Numbered from the stretch's first letter, positions 8,258 through 17,809 are shown. The stretch: 64,000 nucleotides of DNA from JAFMJV01 sp963800275 (GCA_963800275.1 CAWDAI010000006.1:442075-506074), one strand, 5' to 3'. Program-made: numbers and translations. The notes: generated from the sequence alone by a model not told the origin.

Positions 8258-8299
8258 GATCGACGCTACCGCTCGGCAGGCATCATGGAGGAGGGCGGC

Positions 8300-8776
8300 C
8301 TAGGCAACCGCCGCGCCACCGTCTGGCGGGCCATCGCCAGCGAGCACCACCGCCTTGGGCGAAGTGGCACCAAGCACGAAACGGGTGCCGCAGGCCGGGC
8401 ACGTATCGACCTCGATATCACGCACCGTGCCGTCGACGGGGCAGGTGACGCTGAGACTGGTGCCATCGACCGGACACTCGGTGGCCCGAGGCGGGAAGAC
8501 GAGGGCGTGACGCTCGCAGTAGGGCTCGTTGACCGGGAAGACGGGTTCACCACCGGGACCGATGGCGGCCGGTGACGGTTGGAGAGCGCCGTAGCGAACG
8601 GCGCCGCGCCGGCGCTTCAGCAGGTGCCAGGCCCACATCAGCAGGATGAGCGTGATCAGCGGTCCGACGACGCCGATGACGATGAAGTACGGCAGGAGCG
8701 AGATCAGCCCGCCCCAGCTGGGCACCATCACCGTGGTCAGCCAGTCCAGGAACGAGGTCCATGGGTCGGACGCCAT
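8300..8776 (-). CDS. Membrane-anchored zinc-ribbon protein, unknown function
   Basis: A 158-residue protein of unknown function. Residues 18-50 form one long or two short membrane segments, followed by KRRRG, which would face the cytoplasm. The C-terminal half holds a cysteine array: YCERH, ECPVDGT, TCPVDGT and TCPACGT, suggesting two zinc-ribbon knuckles. ATG at 8776 lies 6 nt downstream of TAATAT, so the transcript is probably leaderless. The gene lies between the cytochrome c assembly gene and a NYN RNase gene, all on the minus strand, but no functional link is proven. Confidence 0.7.
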   Translation of the reverse strand: MASDPWTSFLDWLTTVMVPSWGGLISLLPYFIVIGVVGPLITLILLMWAWHLLKRRRGAVRYGALQPSPAAIGPGGEPVFPVNEPYCERHALVFPPRATECPVDGTSLSVTCPVDGTVRDIEVDTCPACGTRFVLGATSPKAVVLAGDGPPDGGAAVA

Positions 8777-8785
8777 GGCGAGATA

Positions 8786-9373
8786 TTAGCGCCGTCGTGC
8801 GCTTTTCGCGACGCGCTTGGGGTTGCCCTTCTTGCGGGTAGCGCCGCGGCCGGGCTCCCAGCCCGGTCGATCCGGTCCGTCATTGGCCTGCTGACCGTGG
8901 TCGGCCGTGGGTGGAGGCTTGCCCCGGCCGATGCGCACCGGGGGTCGGGCGGATGCACCACCCGCGGCGGGGCCGGCCACCAGGCGCATCAGCCAGTCGG
9001 TCGAGCGGGTCAGGCCACCGGCGCGAGTCGCGCGGGCGCGCAGACTGCGGTCGCGGCTGACCACCACGGTGCGTGCGCGCTCGGCATACGGCTGGGCGCC
9101 CAGCAGCTCGATGAGCAGATCATCCGCACTGCGCGAGCCGGAGTGCTGGAACTCGATGCCCCGGGTCACGCGTTGGCGCCGCGTCTCACCGGGCGGTGGA
9201 TGGCCATCGAGTGCGACCACGATGCGCAGCTGCGGCGGGCGCCAGCCCGAGAGCCGCGGCAGCAGCCAGGCCACGCCACCCTGGCCACGGCCGCCCCGGA
9301 CATCGTGGAGCAGGTTGTCACCATCGATGAGCAGAAGATCGATGTCGTCGCTGCTCGCATCGGCGGGCGTCAT
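8786..9373 (-). CDS. NYN (YacP-like) domain RNase-like protein
   Basis: A 195-residue protein with a PIN-like NYN domain: LLLIDGDNLLHDVRG near residue 12 carries the first acidic residue, and RSADDLLIELL near residue 80 and VVVSRDRSLRARA near residue 100 supply the others. Such domains are thought to cleave structured RNA, as YacP/Rae1 does on ribosomes. The last 45 residues are basic and disordered (RKKGNPKRVAKSARRR), plausibly for RNA binding. AGGGAGG precedes the ATG at 9373. It is divergent from the HAD phosphatase gene across 44 bp. Confidence 0.75.
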   Translation of the reverse strand: MTPADASSDDIDLLLIDGDNLLHDVRGGRGQGGVAWLLPRLSGWRPPQLRIVVALDGHPPPGETRRQRVTRGIEFQHSGSRSADDLLIELLGAQPYAERARTVVVSRDRSLRARATRAGGLTRSTDWLMRLVAGPAAGGASARPPVRIGRGKPPPTADHGQQANDGPDRPGWEPGRGATRKKGNPKRVAKSARRR

Positions 9374-9417
9374 CGGCCGGCCTCCCTGCGGTCGTCCCTG
9401 GCCACTACCATCGGCAG

Positions 9418-10224
9418 ATGCTCCTTCTCGTCGATCTTGACGGGGTCGTCTACCGCGGTACGGAGAGGATCCCGGGTATGCCCGAGCTGCTGACCCGACG
9501 GGCAGCGGCCGGCGACACCATCATCTACGTCACCAACAACTCGCGCTGGCATCGCACCGAGTACCAGGCCCGCCTCGAGGGCATGGGTGCGCCCGCCAAG
9601 CTCGAGCACATCCTGACCTCGGCCCGCGGCACCGCGCTGGCCCTGGCGGCGCTATCCCCGCGACCCCGCCTGTGCATGGTCTTCGGTGGTGCGGGACTGG
9701 CGCGCGAGCTCGAGGACGTCGGCCTGGCCACGGTCGAGTGCTCGTACGCCGGAGTCGCCCAGGGCCCCGACGCCATCGTCTGCGGGGTGGACTTCGATAT
9801 CGACTTCGAGCGGCTCTCGGCGGCCGCGCAGGTCGTGCGCGGCGGCGCCCTCTTCGCCGCCACCAACCGCGATCCGATCTTCCCCATGCCCGACGGGCTC
9901 AAGGCCGGCGCAGGCTCGATGATCATGGCCATCGTGACCGCCGGCGGACGGGAGCCGGACCTGGTCATCGGCAAGCCCGAGCCCGGGCTGATGCGCGAAG
10001 CCGCTGCCGTCGCCGGCATCCCGGTGGAGGAGGCCGTGATCATCGGCGACGGCCTGCTCACCGACATCGCGGCCGCCAAGGCGGTGGGTGCGCGGAGCGT
10101 GCTGGTGCTCACTGGTGTGAGCACCGCCGAGCAGGCCGAGGCGCTGCCCCGGGCGGCGCAGCCTACGGCCATCGCCAGCGGACCCGAGGAGCTCGCGAGC
10201 GTCCTAGACACGCTGGCTGGCTGA
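9418..10224 (+). CDS. HAD-IIA family sugar/nucleotide phosphatase (NagD-like)
   Basis: A 268-residue cytosolic phosphatase. Motif I is LLVDLDGVVYRG at residues 2-13 with the nucleophilic Asp. Motif II is YVTNNS near residue 38, a lysine follows in GKPEPGLM near residue 183, and motif IV is IIGDGLLTDIAAA near residue 204. The cap region between motifs II and III fits the C2A type of NagD and p-nitrophenyl phosphatases. The substrate cannot be told from sequence. The ATG at 9418 is 6 nt after TACCAT, a leaderless arrangement. Confidence 0.82.
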   Translation: MLLLVDLDGVVYRGTERIPGMPELLTRRAAAGDTIIYVTNNSRWHRTEYQARLEGMGAPAKLEHILTSARGTALALAALSPRPRLCMVFGGAGLARELEDVGLATVECSYAGVAQGPDAIVCGVDFDIDFERLSAAAQVVRGGALFAATNRDPIFPMPDGLKAGAGSMIMAIVTAGGREPDLVIGKPEPGLMREAAAVAGIPVEEAVIIGDGLLTDIAAAKAVGARSVLVLTGVSTAEQAEALPRAAQPTAIASGPEELASVLDTLAG

Positions 10225-10231
10225 ACCGGGC

Positions 10232-11299
10232 TCAGCCTGCGACCGGAGCGGGGTGATCGACGAGCCACCGCTCGAACCCGTCTGAGAGCTGCGCCCGCAA
10301 CTCCTCGTCGTGGTGCAGGAAGGCGGCGGCATAGGCTTGGCGCATGGCGTCCGCGATCTCCGCCGGCCGCAATCCCAGCCTGCGCACCGCCTCTCGCAGC
10401 TCGCGTACCAGCGTCAGGTCGGAGACGGTGCGGTCGTCGGTGTTGATGGACACGGGCACGCCCGCGCGCAGCAGACGGGGCAGGGGAGCGTCCGGTCCCG
10501 CCGTACCGATGCCCGCCTGCAGGTTGCTCGTGGGGCAGAGGTCGAGGGTCACCCGCCGCTCGCTCAGCTCGCGTGCGAGGCGTGGGTCGTCAGCGGCGGG
10601 AGCGCCGTGTGCGATCCGCCAGGGATCGAGCTCGAGGGCGCGCCAGACCTGGGCGGGCCCGCCCCACTCACCTGCGTGACAGGTGATCCCCAGGCCGCCC
10701 GCCCTGGCGATGCCCACGGCCTCGCTGAAGACGAGAGGATCCGGGGCTGCGCGTTCCACCCCTGCGATGTCGAACCCCGTCAGCCCGCGACCGAGGAAGC
10801 GCAGAGCGGTCGTGGCGACCTCGGACGCGACCACCGGCGAGTGTGTGCGCAGGGCCACCACGATGAAGCGGACCGTGATGCCACGCGCAGCGGCGGCGGA
10901 CTCGCTGCCACGCACCACGGCCTCGATCCCATCGGCCAGCGAAAGGCCGCGCTCGGTGTGCAGCGACGGGGCCCAGCGGATCTCGACGTAGCGCGTGCCG
11001 TCGGCGGCGACATCCTCGACCAGCTCACTGGTCACGCGCGCCAGTGCCTCGGCGTCCTGCAGCAGGGCGACCGGCAGGTCGAACGCCCGCAGCAGTTCGG
11101 CCTGGTCCGCGCATCGGGCCGGGGCCACCAGCCGGTCACGCATGGACCGCAGGGTGCGGGGCAGGCCAGCGATGAGGTGTCGACGGGAGTCAGCCAGCTC
11201 GAGCGCCGTGGCAGGACGGAGCGACCCGTCGAGGTGCAGATGAAGCTCTGCCTTGGGCATGGCCCTGAGCCAGAGCTCCAGCTCGTCGGGTGTGGTCAT
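10232..11299 (-). CDS. add: Adenosine deaminase
   Basis: Converts adenosine to inosine in purine salvage, using zinc. The 355-residue protein has all family motifs: MPKAELHLHLDGSLRP near residue 14 (zinc histidines), ITCHAGEWGG near residue 205 (catalytic Glu with metal His), DLCPTSNLQAG near residue 252 and SINTDDRTVSD near residue 287 (metal Asp). Final NTDD is followed by R rather than the usual P. ATG at 11299 lies 6 nt downstream of TAGCAT on the minus strand, so it is probably leaderless. It converges with the HAD gene 7 bp away. Adenine deaminase activity is a possible alternative in this family. Confidence 0.87.
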   Translation of the reverse strand: MTTPDELELWLRAMPKAELHLHLDGSLRPATALELADSRRHLIAGLPRTLRSMRDRLVAPARCADQAELLRAFDLPVALLQDAEALARVTSELVEDVAADGTRYVEIRWAPSLHTERGLSLADGIEAVVRGSESAAAARGITVRFIVVALRTHSPVVASEVATTALRFLGRGLTGFDIAGVERAAPDPLVFSEAVGIARAGGLGITCHAGEWGGPAQVWRALELDPWRIAHGAPAADDPRLARELSERRVTLDLCPTSNLQAGIGTAGPDAPLPRLLRAGVPVSINTDDRTVSDLTLVRELREAVRRLGLRPAEIADAMRQAYAAAFLHHDEELRAQLSDGFERWLVDHPAPVAG

Positions 11300-11422
11300 G
11301 CCTTCATGCTAGGGCCGCTGGGCCGGAGCGTATGCCGAGCCCCGGCGTACACTGGACGCACGCCCCGCCCCCCTTGATCCCCCGACCCGCGAAAGCCGGT
11401 CCCCAAAGATGAGAGTGTCCCC

Positions 11423-12943
11423 GTGTCCGTGCGCCTGAACGTCGACCTACGTCAGCCCTGGGAGGTCGAGACCGACGTGCTCGTCCTGACCATCTCCAGC
11501 TCGGAGCGGCAGCCCGCTTACCTCACAGCCGTCGACGAACGGCTGGGTGGAGGGTTGGAGGCGCTGCGCGCAGTGGGGGCGCTCACGGGCAAGCCCTGGT
11601 CCGCGGCCCTGCTGCCGGCGACCGGCATGGGTCCACGGCTGGTGCTGGTGATGGGCATCGGTGACGGCAGCGTCCTCGATGCCCAGGGTGCCCGTCGTCT
11701 TGGGGTGGCCATCGTCAAGCGGCTCGGGGGACTCGATGTCAAACGGCTCGCGGTGCACCTGCCCGACCGGCTGGCGAGCGGCGGTCCCACGCAGGCTTCG
11801 CTGGTGGAGCTCGTCACGCGCGGCCTGATCGAGGGTGCGGACGACGCCTCGACCATCTATCGAGACGCGGGCGAGAGCTCCCCGCCACGGCTGGACGCCA
11901 TCACCTTCGTGGTCGAGAGCGGGGACGCGCCCGCCCTGGTCCGGCGAGCCGAGCGGGGCCGGGTCATCGGCGAGGGCGGCGTGCGCACGCGGCGGCTGGC
12001 CCATCGTGCTGCGAACGACGTCAGCCCCGAGGTCTTGGCTGATGAGGCCAGCGACCTGGCCCGCGCACATGGCCTGGAGCTCCGCGTCTTCGGCCTGGAG
12101 GAAGCGGCCGAGATGGGCATGGGCATGTTCGTGGCGGTGGGGCAGGGCTCCGCTCACCCACCGCGCTTCATCGCCCTGCGCAACAAGCCCGGCTCGGAGA
12201 CCGATGCCCGGGGACGGCTACTGGCCATGGTGGGGAAGGGCGTCACCTTCGACAGCGGCGGTATCAGCCTCAAGCCCCCGGCCAACATGGGTGAGATGAA
12301 GACCGACAAGACCGGCGCCTGCACCGTCCTCAACGCGCTCGCCACGGCCGTGCAGCTGGACCCCGAGCTGCCCCTGCTGGCGGTCGCTCCGGCGGTCGAG
12401 AACATGCCCGGGCCACACTCGACGCGGCCGGGTGACGTGGTCCGCGCCCTCAACGGCAAGACCGTGGAGATCAACAACACCGATGCGGAGGGGCGACTGA
12501 TCCTGGGTGATGCGCTGACCTGGGCGGAGCGGCAGGGTGCCACGCACGTGGTCGACGTGGCCACGCTGACCGGCGCCATGTCCCGCGCCCTCAGCCGCTA
12601 CATGACCGGCGGGTTCGCCTCCGACGATGAGTGGTGGGCGGAGGTGGCCGCGGCAGCCTCCCGCCAGGGCGAACCACTCTGGCGCATGCCCCTCCTCGAG
12701 GACCTGCGGGCGGACATGGAGTCGCCCTTCGCCGACATGTCCAACATCGGCAGCGCGGAGGGTGGCGCCATCATCGCGGCGCTCTTCCTGCGCGAGTTCG
12801 TCAGCAAGCCGTGGGCGCACCTCGACATCGCCGGTACCGCCTTCCTGTCCAAGACCGACGCCTTCTCGACCAAGGGTTCGACCGGTGTGATGCATGCGAC
12901 GCTGGTGGAACTGGCGCTGGGGGCGTCCGGCAGCGACCGTTGA
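11423..12943 (+). CDS. pepA: Leucyl aminopeptidase (M17 family)
   Basis: Cytosolic zinc exopeptidase removing N-terminal residues, 506 residues as usual. The N-terminal macro-like domain (1-170) is followed by the catalytic domain with VGKGVTFDSGGISLKP near residue 270 (metal Asp and catalytic Lys), an MKTDKTGA motif near residue 293 and the signature NNTDAEGRLILGDAL near residue 352. GTG start at 11423. It converges with the prepilin peptidase gene 9 bp downstream. Confidence 0.9.
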   Translation: MSVRLNVDLRQPWEVETDVLVLTISSSERQPAYLTAVDERLGGGLEALRAVGALTGKPWSAALLPATGMGPRLVLVMGIGDGSVLDAQGARRLGVAIVKRLGGLDVKRLAVHLPDRLASGGPTQASLVELVTRGLIEGADDASTIYRDAGESSPPRLDAITFVVESGDAPALVRRAERGRVIGEGGVRTRRLAHRAANDVSPEVLADEASDLARAHGLELRVFGLEEAAEMGMGMFVAVGQGSAHPPRFIALRNKPGSETDARGRLLAMVGKGVTFDSGGISLKPPANMGEMKTDKTGACTVLNALATAVQLDPELPLLAVAPAVENMPGPHSTRPGDVVRALNGKTVEINNTDAEGRLILGDALTWAERQGATHVVDVATLTGAMSRALSRYMTGGFASDDEWWAEVAAAASRQGEPLWRMPLLEDLRADMESPFADMSNIGSAEGGAIIAALFLREFVSKPWAHLDIAGTAFLSKTDAFSTKGSTGVMHATLVELALGASGSDR

Positions 12944-12952
12944 GACGGCCGA

Positions 12953-13582
12953 CTACAGCTGCGCCACCGCGGCCACGACCCCGGCGCAGATCAGCGCGGG
13001 CCCGAAGGGGATGGCCGTCTTCATGGAGACGCGCTGGCTGAGCACCAGCGCCAGGACCACGACGGCGTAAGCCACGCTGCCGACGAGGAAGCCCACGAAC
13101 AGCTGCGAAGCGCCGAACATCAGCCCCAGGCTGACCGCCAGCTTGAGGTCGCCCATGCCCAGGGCTCCGTGGAGGAGCCGATCGGTGATGGCCAACAGCG
13201 CCGGGGCGCCGACCGCGGCCAGCCCTGCGCTGAGCAGCTCATTCTTGCCCGCCAGCACCGGATTGGCACCCAGCAGGAGCACGACCAGTGCGTAACCCAT
13301 CAGCGGGAGGGTGATGAGGTCGGGTAGCAGCTTCTGGTCCAGGTCGGTCGCGAGGAGCAGGATGAGCGCGGCCACGTAGAGGCCCAGGACGAGCAGATCG
13401 AGCGGGTCGGTCCAGCGAGCGGCGAGGGCTGCGAAGGCCGCCGCTCCGGCCGCGGTCACGGCCACGGTCCGCCAGTCGAGGCCGCGGACGAGCCCGCTTT
13501 CGTGGACGGGCCAGCGCGCGGAGAGGCGATCGGCTCCGAAGCCAAGGACGGCGCCCAGGATGAGCGCGACGATGACGCTCAT
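12953..13582 (-). CDS. Prepilin peptidase (A24 family), short form
   Basis: Membrane aspartyl protease that removes leader peptides of type IV pilin-like proteins. The 209-residue protein has several membrane segments and both catalytic motifs: LLATDLDQKLLPDLITLP near residue 85 and GALGMGDLKLA near residue 142. It lacks the cysteine-rich N-terminal methylase domain of classical PilD. No pilin or type IV assembly gene is in the window. ATG at 13582 has no clear ribosome-binding site. Confidence 0.82.
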   Translation of the reverse strand: MSVIVALILGAVLGFGADRLSARWPVHESGLVRGLDWRTVAVTAAGAAAFAALAARWTDPLDLLVLGLYVAALILLLATDLDQKLLPDLITLPLMGYALVVLLLGANPVLAGKNELLSAGLAAVGAPALLAITDRLLHGALGMGDLKLAVSLGLMFGASQLFVGFLVGSVAYAVVVLALVLSQRVSMKTAIPFGPALICAGVVAAVAQL

Positions 13583-13845
13583 GGGCGCCGGACGGCGAGG
13601 CGGACGATCGGGGCGGACATGGGAGTCAGAGTGCCGCCGCTGTTGTCCGGACGCACCGGCTCGAACGTACTAGACCGGGCTGCGGTCGTGGCCCCGGTTT
13701 GCGAGCTGTCCGGAGTGGGAGTAGCATGGCCACAACGACCGAGTGCCGTGTTCGGTCGCCCCCGTGCCCGGGGTGCTGCGTACGGCAGCAAGTGGGAGTT
13801 CATACATACGTGCCTAGCGTTGATGCGCGAGCACATGGAGCCGAT

Positions 13846-15180
13846 GTGCCTTGGCTTCGCCTGTTCGTGCTGCTCTTCGTCGTCATCCTCGCGCTCCCGG
13901 CCATGCCGGCGACGTCGGTCGAGGCCGCCAGCCTCAAGGATCAGATCTCCGCTGCCAAGGCGCGCCAGGCGTCGCTGTCCGAGTCGATCTCCAAGTCGGA
14001 GAAGCTGGTCGCTCAGCTGAAGCAGGACGAGCAGCAGACGTCGCAGGCGATCACCGCCACCAAGAACGAGCTCAAGAACATCCGCGCGGACATCGTCGCG
14101 GTGCGGGCCAGGGTCAAGAAGGTCGAGGCGCGGATCGAGCGCATCAAGCAGCGTCACCGCAGTCTGGTCGACGAGCAACGCCAGACCGACTACACCCTGA
14201 GCCTCCTGGAGCAGGAGCTGGCCCACGGCGAGGCCGATCTCAAGGCGCGGCGCGAAGCCCTCAGCCAGCGGCTGGCGGAGGCCTACCGGGCAGAGAGCAC
14301 CACCATCATCGACCAGGTCTTCACGGCCACCTCCTTCTCTGACGCGCTCACGGAGACGTCCAACAACCTCGCCTTCGGCGACCAGGACGCACAGCTCTCG
14401 GCCCAGATCCAACAGGACCAGCAGGCGCTCGACTCACTGCGACTCCTGACCACCTCCACCCGCCTGCGGACCGATCAGCTGCGACGGGACACCGAGGACA
14501 CCTGGAGCCAGGTGGCCACGCTCAAGCGTCAGCTGAAGGCAGCGAAGAAGCGCCTGGAGCGGTTGGAGAAGCGCAAGGAGGCCGCGTGGGAGGCGCAGAA
14601 GCGCCAGCTCGCCAGCATCCTCACCAACAAGAAGCAAGTGGCAGCTGCGGCCGCAGCCATGCGCGCCACGCGCAGCAGGCTGCAGAGCCGGGTGCGCTCC
14701 CTGATGGCGGCGGCCCAGGCGAGGGCGACGCGGACCTTTGGCGGGATCCGGGCGGGCAGCGGCAGCGGCCAGCTGGCCTGGCCGGCGAGTGGCACGGTCA
14801 GCCAGGGCTACGGCTGCACCTCCTACCCCTTGTATGGCCCGCGTGGCGGGTGTGCCCACTTCCACGACGGCATCGATATCGCCGGCAACGGTGGCTCGGC
14901 CATCAGGGCAAGCGGTAACGGCGTGGTCATGCTGGCCGGCTACAACCCGTACGAAGGCTCCAACGCGGCCATCATCGTGGTCATCGCCCACGGCAACGGT
15001 ATCTCGACGTTGTATGCGCACATGCGCTCGGTGGCGGTATCCGCGGGCCAGACGGTTCGCCGTGGCCAAACGATCGGCTACATGGGCAGCACCGGCAACT
15101 CCACCGGCAACCATCTCCACTTCGAGGTCTGGAGTGGCGGAGACTGGATCCCCGTCAACCCCTACGCCTACCTCAACTAG
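13846..15180 (+). CDS. Secreted M23 peptidoglycan endopeptidase with coiled coil (EnvC-like), copy 1
   Basis: Extracytoplasmic cell-wall hydrolase or amidase activator. I chose GTG 13846 because GGAG lies 7 nt upstream and a clean signal peptide follows (VPWLRLFVLLFVVILALPA); the longer open frame from 13699 has an unlikely N-terminus. After cleavage comes a coiled coil of about 290 residues rich in K, E, Q and R, then an M23 domain with HFHDGIDIAG and the terminal GNHLHFEVW zinc motif. The mature layout equals EnvC/NlpD-like division proteins. Two more M23 genes follow on the other strand. A possible promoter is TTGCGA, 17 bp, TAGCAT (13699-13727). Confidence 0.85.
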   Translation: MPWLRLFVLLFVVILALPAMPATSVEAASLKDQISAAKARQASLSESISKSEKLVAQLKQDEQQTSQAITATKNELKNIRADIVAVRARVKKVEARIERIKQRHRSLVDEQRQTDYTLSLLEQELAHGEADLKARREALSQRLAEAYRAESTTIIDQVFTATSFSDALTETSNNLAFGDQDAQLSAQIQQDQQALDSLRLLTTSTRLRTDQLRRDTEDTWSQVATLKRQLKAAKKRLERLEKRKEAAWEAQKRQLASILTNKKQVAAAAAAMRATRSRLQSRVRSLMAAAQARATRTFGGIRAGSGSGQLAWPASGTVSQGYGCTSYPLYGPRGGCAHFHDGIDIAGNGGSAIRASGNGVVMLAGYNPYEGSNAAIIVVIAHGNGISTLYAHMRSVAVSAGQTVRRGQTIGYMGSTGNSTGNHLHFEVWSGGDWIPVNPYAYLN

Positions 15181-15219
15181 CGCCGGGCCCCCGATCGGGC
15201 AAGCAGCGAGGGCGGTCGG

Positions 15220-16284
15220 TCAACGTCCTGCCCGCAGCGGATCCACGGAGACGCCGTTTCGCCTGACCTCCCAATGGACGTGTGGTCCGGTGGTGGTCCC
15301 GGTCATGCCCACGCGCCCGACGACCTCGCCGCGCTCCACTCGCGCGCCGGCGCGGACCATGCGCTTCGGCGCGAGGTGGGCATAGACGGTCTGGACGCCA
15401 CGCGCATGTTCGATGATGACCACGTAGGCTCGTGCGCCCTGATCCCAGGGATTGAAGCCGACGTAGGCGACGACGCCAGGCGCCGGGGCGCGCACCTTCG
15501 TGCCCGCCTTGGCGGCGATGTCGAGGCCGTCGTGGAAGTGGGCGCAGCTTCCCCGGCGCGGGTTGTAGCGACCGCCGGTGCAGCCGTAGGCCTGGCTGAC
15601 CTTGCCCTTGACCGGCCTGGCCAGGCGCGCGGCGCGCGCGGGGTGGGCTCGTCCGGCTCGCTCACGCGCGAACGCGGACATGGTCGTGATCGCGGAGCTG
15701 AGGCGCGCCTCGGCACGCTCGCGCTCGGCGGCGCGCTTGGCCAGCCGAACCTTCGTGGGCTTGCCCCGTCGGGACTGCTTGAGATCGCGCGCCCGCTCCA
15801 CCACGCGCCGGGCCTTGCGCAGCTTGGTCTCGGCCTGGCCCACCTTGGCCCGTTGCGTCCCGACGGTCTTGCGCAGTCGCGGAGCGTCAGCGGCCTGGTG
15901 GCCCTTGGGGTCCGGACGTACCCGCGTCGCACGGGCCAGTCGCAGCTCGAGCTCGTCCAGGCGGCGGTGAGCCTTGAGCGCGCGTTGTCGAACCTTGTCC
16001 TTGCGAGCGACGGCAGCATCAAGCCGCCTGCCTGCCTTCCGGACGAGGTGGGTATGCGATCGGCGAAGACGCGACAGCTTGGCGATCTGGCGATCCGCGC
16101 GGCGCATGTCGGCCTCGGCCTTCAGCTGCTGCGCCCGGAGCACGGCGACGTTTGCCGAGCTGTCCGCAGCGACCGCTGCCGGGGCAACCGCGCCCGCTGA
16201 CGCCAGCAGGCAGGCGACCAGCAGGGGAGCGGCGAAGCGCCAGGCGCGATCGGTCCGCGTCGACGCTCGGTGTGCTCGGAACAT
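15220..16284 (-). CDS. Secreted M23 peptidoglycan endopeptidase with coiled coil, copy 2
   Basis: About 354 residues from ATG 16284, chosen because it places a good signal peptide at the start (MFRAHRAS ... LLVACLLASAGAVAPAAVA); an upstream ATG at 16350 is in frame but lacks a ribosome-binding site. The middle is a lysine/arginine-rich coiled coil (about residues 45-220). The C-terminal M23 domain carries AYGCTGGRYNPRRGSCAHFH, then DGLDIAAKAG, and the GPHVHWEVRRNG zinc motif, so it should be catalytically active. Convergent with copy 1 (39 bp apart) and tandem with copy 3. Confidence 0.84.
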   Translation of the reverse strand: MFRAHRASTRTDRAWRFAAPLLVACLLASAGAVAPAAVAADSSANVAVLRAQQLKAEADMRRADRQIAKLSRLRRSHTHLVRKAGRRLDAAVARKDKVRQRALKAHRRLDELELRLARATRVRPDPKGHQAADAPRLRKTVGTQRAKVGQAETKLRKARRVVERARDLKQSRRGKPTKVRLAKRAAERERAEARLSSAITTMSAFARERAGRAHPARAARLARPVKGKVSQAYGCTGGRYNPRRGSCAHFHDGLDIAAKAGTKVRAPAPGVVAYVGFNPWDQGARAYVVIIEHARGVQTVYAHLAPKRMVRAGARVERGEVVGRVGMTGTTTGPHVHWEVRRNGVSVDPLRAGR

Positions 16285-16383
16285 GCCCCGATGCTCGTCA
16301 GCAGCGGTGCTGGTCGGCACCACCTCGAGGGGGCACCCCCGGGGTACCATCGGCCGTCCGCCGTTCGCCCCGCCGGCGCGGGC

Positions 16384-17580
16384 TCAGAGGAAGCTGACGG
16401 GGTTCAGCGTGGTGCGGCCGCGGCGCACCTCCAGGTGGAGGTGGTAGCCGGTGGAGTTGCCGGTGCTACCCATGTAGCCGATGAGCTCGTGCTTCTTGAC
16501 CACCTGGCCCACGCGCACATCACGCCGCGGCAGGATGTGTCCGTAGAGCGTCTCGAGGCCCCCGGCATGGGCGAGCACGACCATGAAGGCGCGTCCGTGC
16601 TCGTCCCAGGGGTTCCATCCGACGTAGGCCACCACACCCAGCGCGGCGGCGTAGATGGGTGTGCCTCGGCTCGCGGCGATGTCGAGGCCATCATGGCCGC
16701 GCCCGTACGGCTGGGAGACATATCCGCGAGTCGGACGGGACAGCCGCGTGTCGATCCCTGCTCGCTGGTGAGCCAGCTTCTGCACTCGCCGGTGCGCGTA
16801 GCGCTCCATGGCCACGATCCACGAGCCGAGGTTGCGCTCGGCGTTCTCGCGCCGGGCGATCGCCGTCCCCCGCTGCGACCGCAGGGACGCCAACCTGGCA
16901 CGAGCCGCCTGCGCGAAGCGCACTGCACGGGACGCCTTGCGCGCGGCCTGCTGTGCCTGCCGGCGCTGCGCGTCCACCCGCCGCTCGAGCCCGGCCAAGA
17001 GCTCATCGGATGGACCAGCCGCAGCGGCCTCGTCTTGCGGGATGCCTTCAGGCGTGGAGGGAGGGGTCGCCGCGGCGGCCAATGCCTCGGTCAAGGCTGC
17101 GAGGTCGGGAATCCCCAGGACCTGGGCCATGGCCAGCAGCTCGGGTGGCATGACCGGCGGCCGCGGGACCAGCGCGGGATCCCGTTCGAGAGCCGGGGGC
17201 ATGGCGGCCGCTGCTCGGACCTTGGCTCGGTCGTGCCTGGCCTCGCGGAGCACCTTGCGCTCGGAAGCCAGCTGACGCTGCGCCTGACGATCGCGTCGCT
17301 GCGCCGCCCGCGCGCGCGCGCTGGTGCGCTTGGCTCGCACCCGGGCCGGACCCATCGCTCGCTTGATCCCGCGCAGGTCCTGATCGGCGGCACGCATGAG
17401 CTGTTCCCAGGAGACCTGCGCGCTGCGTGCCGCCTTGATCTGCGGGGTCCAGTCACGACCTGTTGCCGGTGCCCCGAGGGTCGTGGCCAGGAGGCAGGCC
17501 ATCACGATCGTGACGACCACGGTCGCCAGGTGACGATCTCGTTGCGTAGCGCCGCGTGCGGCTTCGCGGTCGGCAGGCAC
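16384..17580 (-). CDS. Secreted M23 peptidoglycan endopeptidase with coiled coil, copy 3
   Basis: About 398 residues from GTG 17580, preceded by AGGGAG; the open frame extends to TTG 17640. A hydrophobic segment (LATVVVTIVMACLLATTLG) serves as signal peptide or anchor, followed by a basic coiled coil with a proline-rich insert near residues 165-200. The M23 domain has GRGHDGLDIAASRG and GYHLHLEVRRGR. Unlike copies 1 and 2 it lacks the cysteine-flanked insert before HxxxD. It shares strand with copy 2, with 99 bp between them. Confidence 0.82.
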   Translation of the reverse strand: MPADREAARGATQRDRHLATVVVTIVMACLLATTLGAPATGRDWTPQIKAARSAQVSWEQLMRAADQDLRGIKRAMGPARVRAKRTSARARAAQRRDRQAQRQLASERKVLREARHDRAKVRAAAAMPPALERDPALVPRPPVMPPELLAMAQVLGIPDLAALTEALAAAATPPSTPEGIPQDEAAAAGPSDELLAGLERRVDAQRRQAQQAARKASRAVRFAQAARARLASLRSQRGTAIARRENAERNLGSWIVAMERYAHRRVQKLAHQRAGIDTRLSRPTRGYVSQPYGRGHDGLDIAASRGTPIYAAALGVVAYVGWNPWDEHGRAFMVVLAHAGGLETLYGHILPRRDVRVGQVVKKHELIGYMGSTGNSTGYHLHLEVRRGRTTLNPVSFL

Positions 17581-17809
17581 CGGTCTTGACGCTCCCTTCT
17601 CGCATCGTCGGCCGGGCTGGGCAGCAGGCAGGATGGGCAAACCCGGAGCGCGATGCGCGTGGCGATGCTACGGACGGGCCCGTGCCGGGCGATGTGGCAA
17701 CTCGGTACCGGGGACGCATGACCAAGGGGGCACCGCGACCGGCGCCGGCTGGGAGCGCCGAATCGGTTCTGGCCGACCGAGCCCAGCCTCCGCGGTGTAG
17801 CATCCCGGC

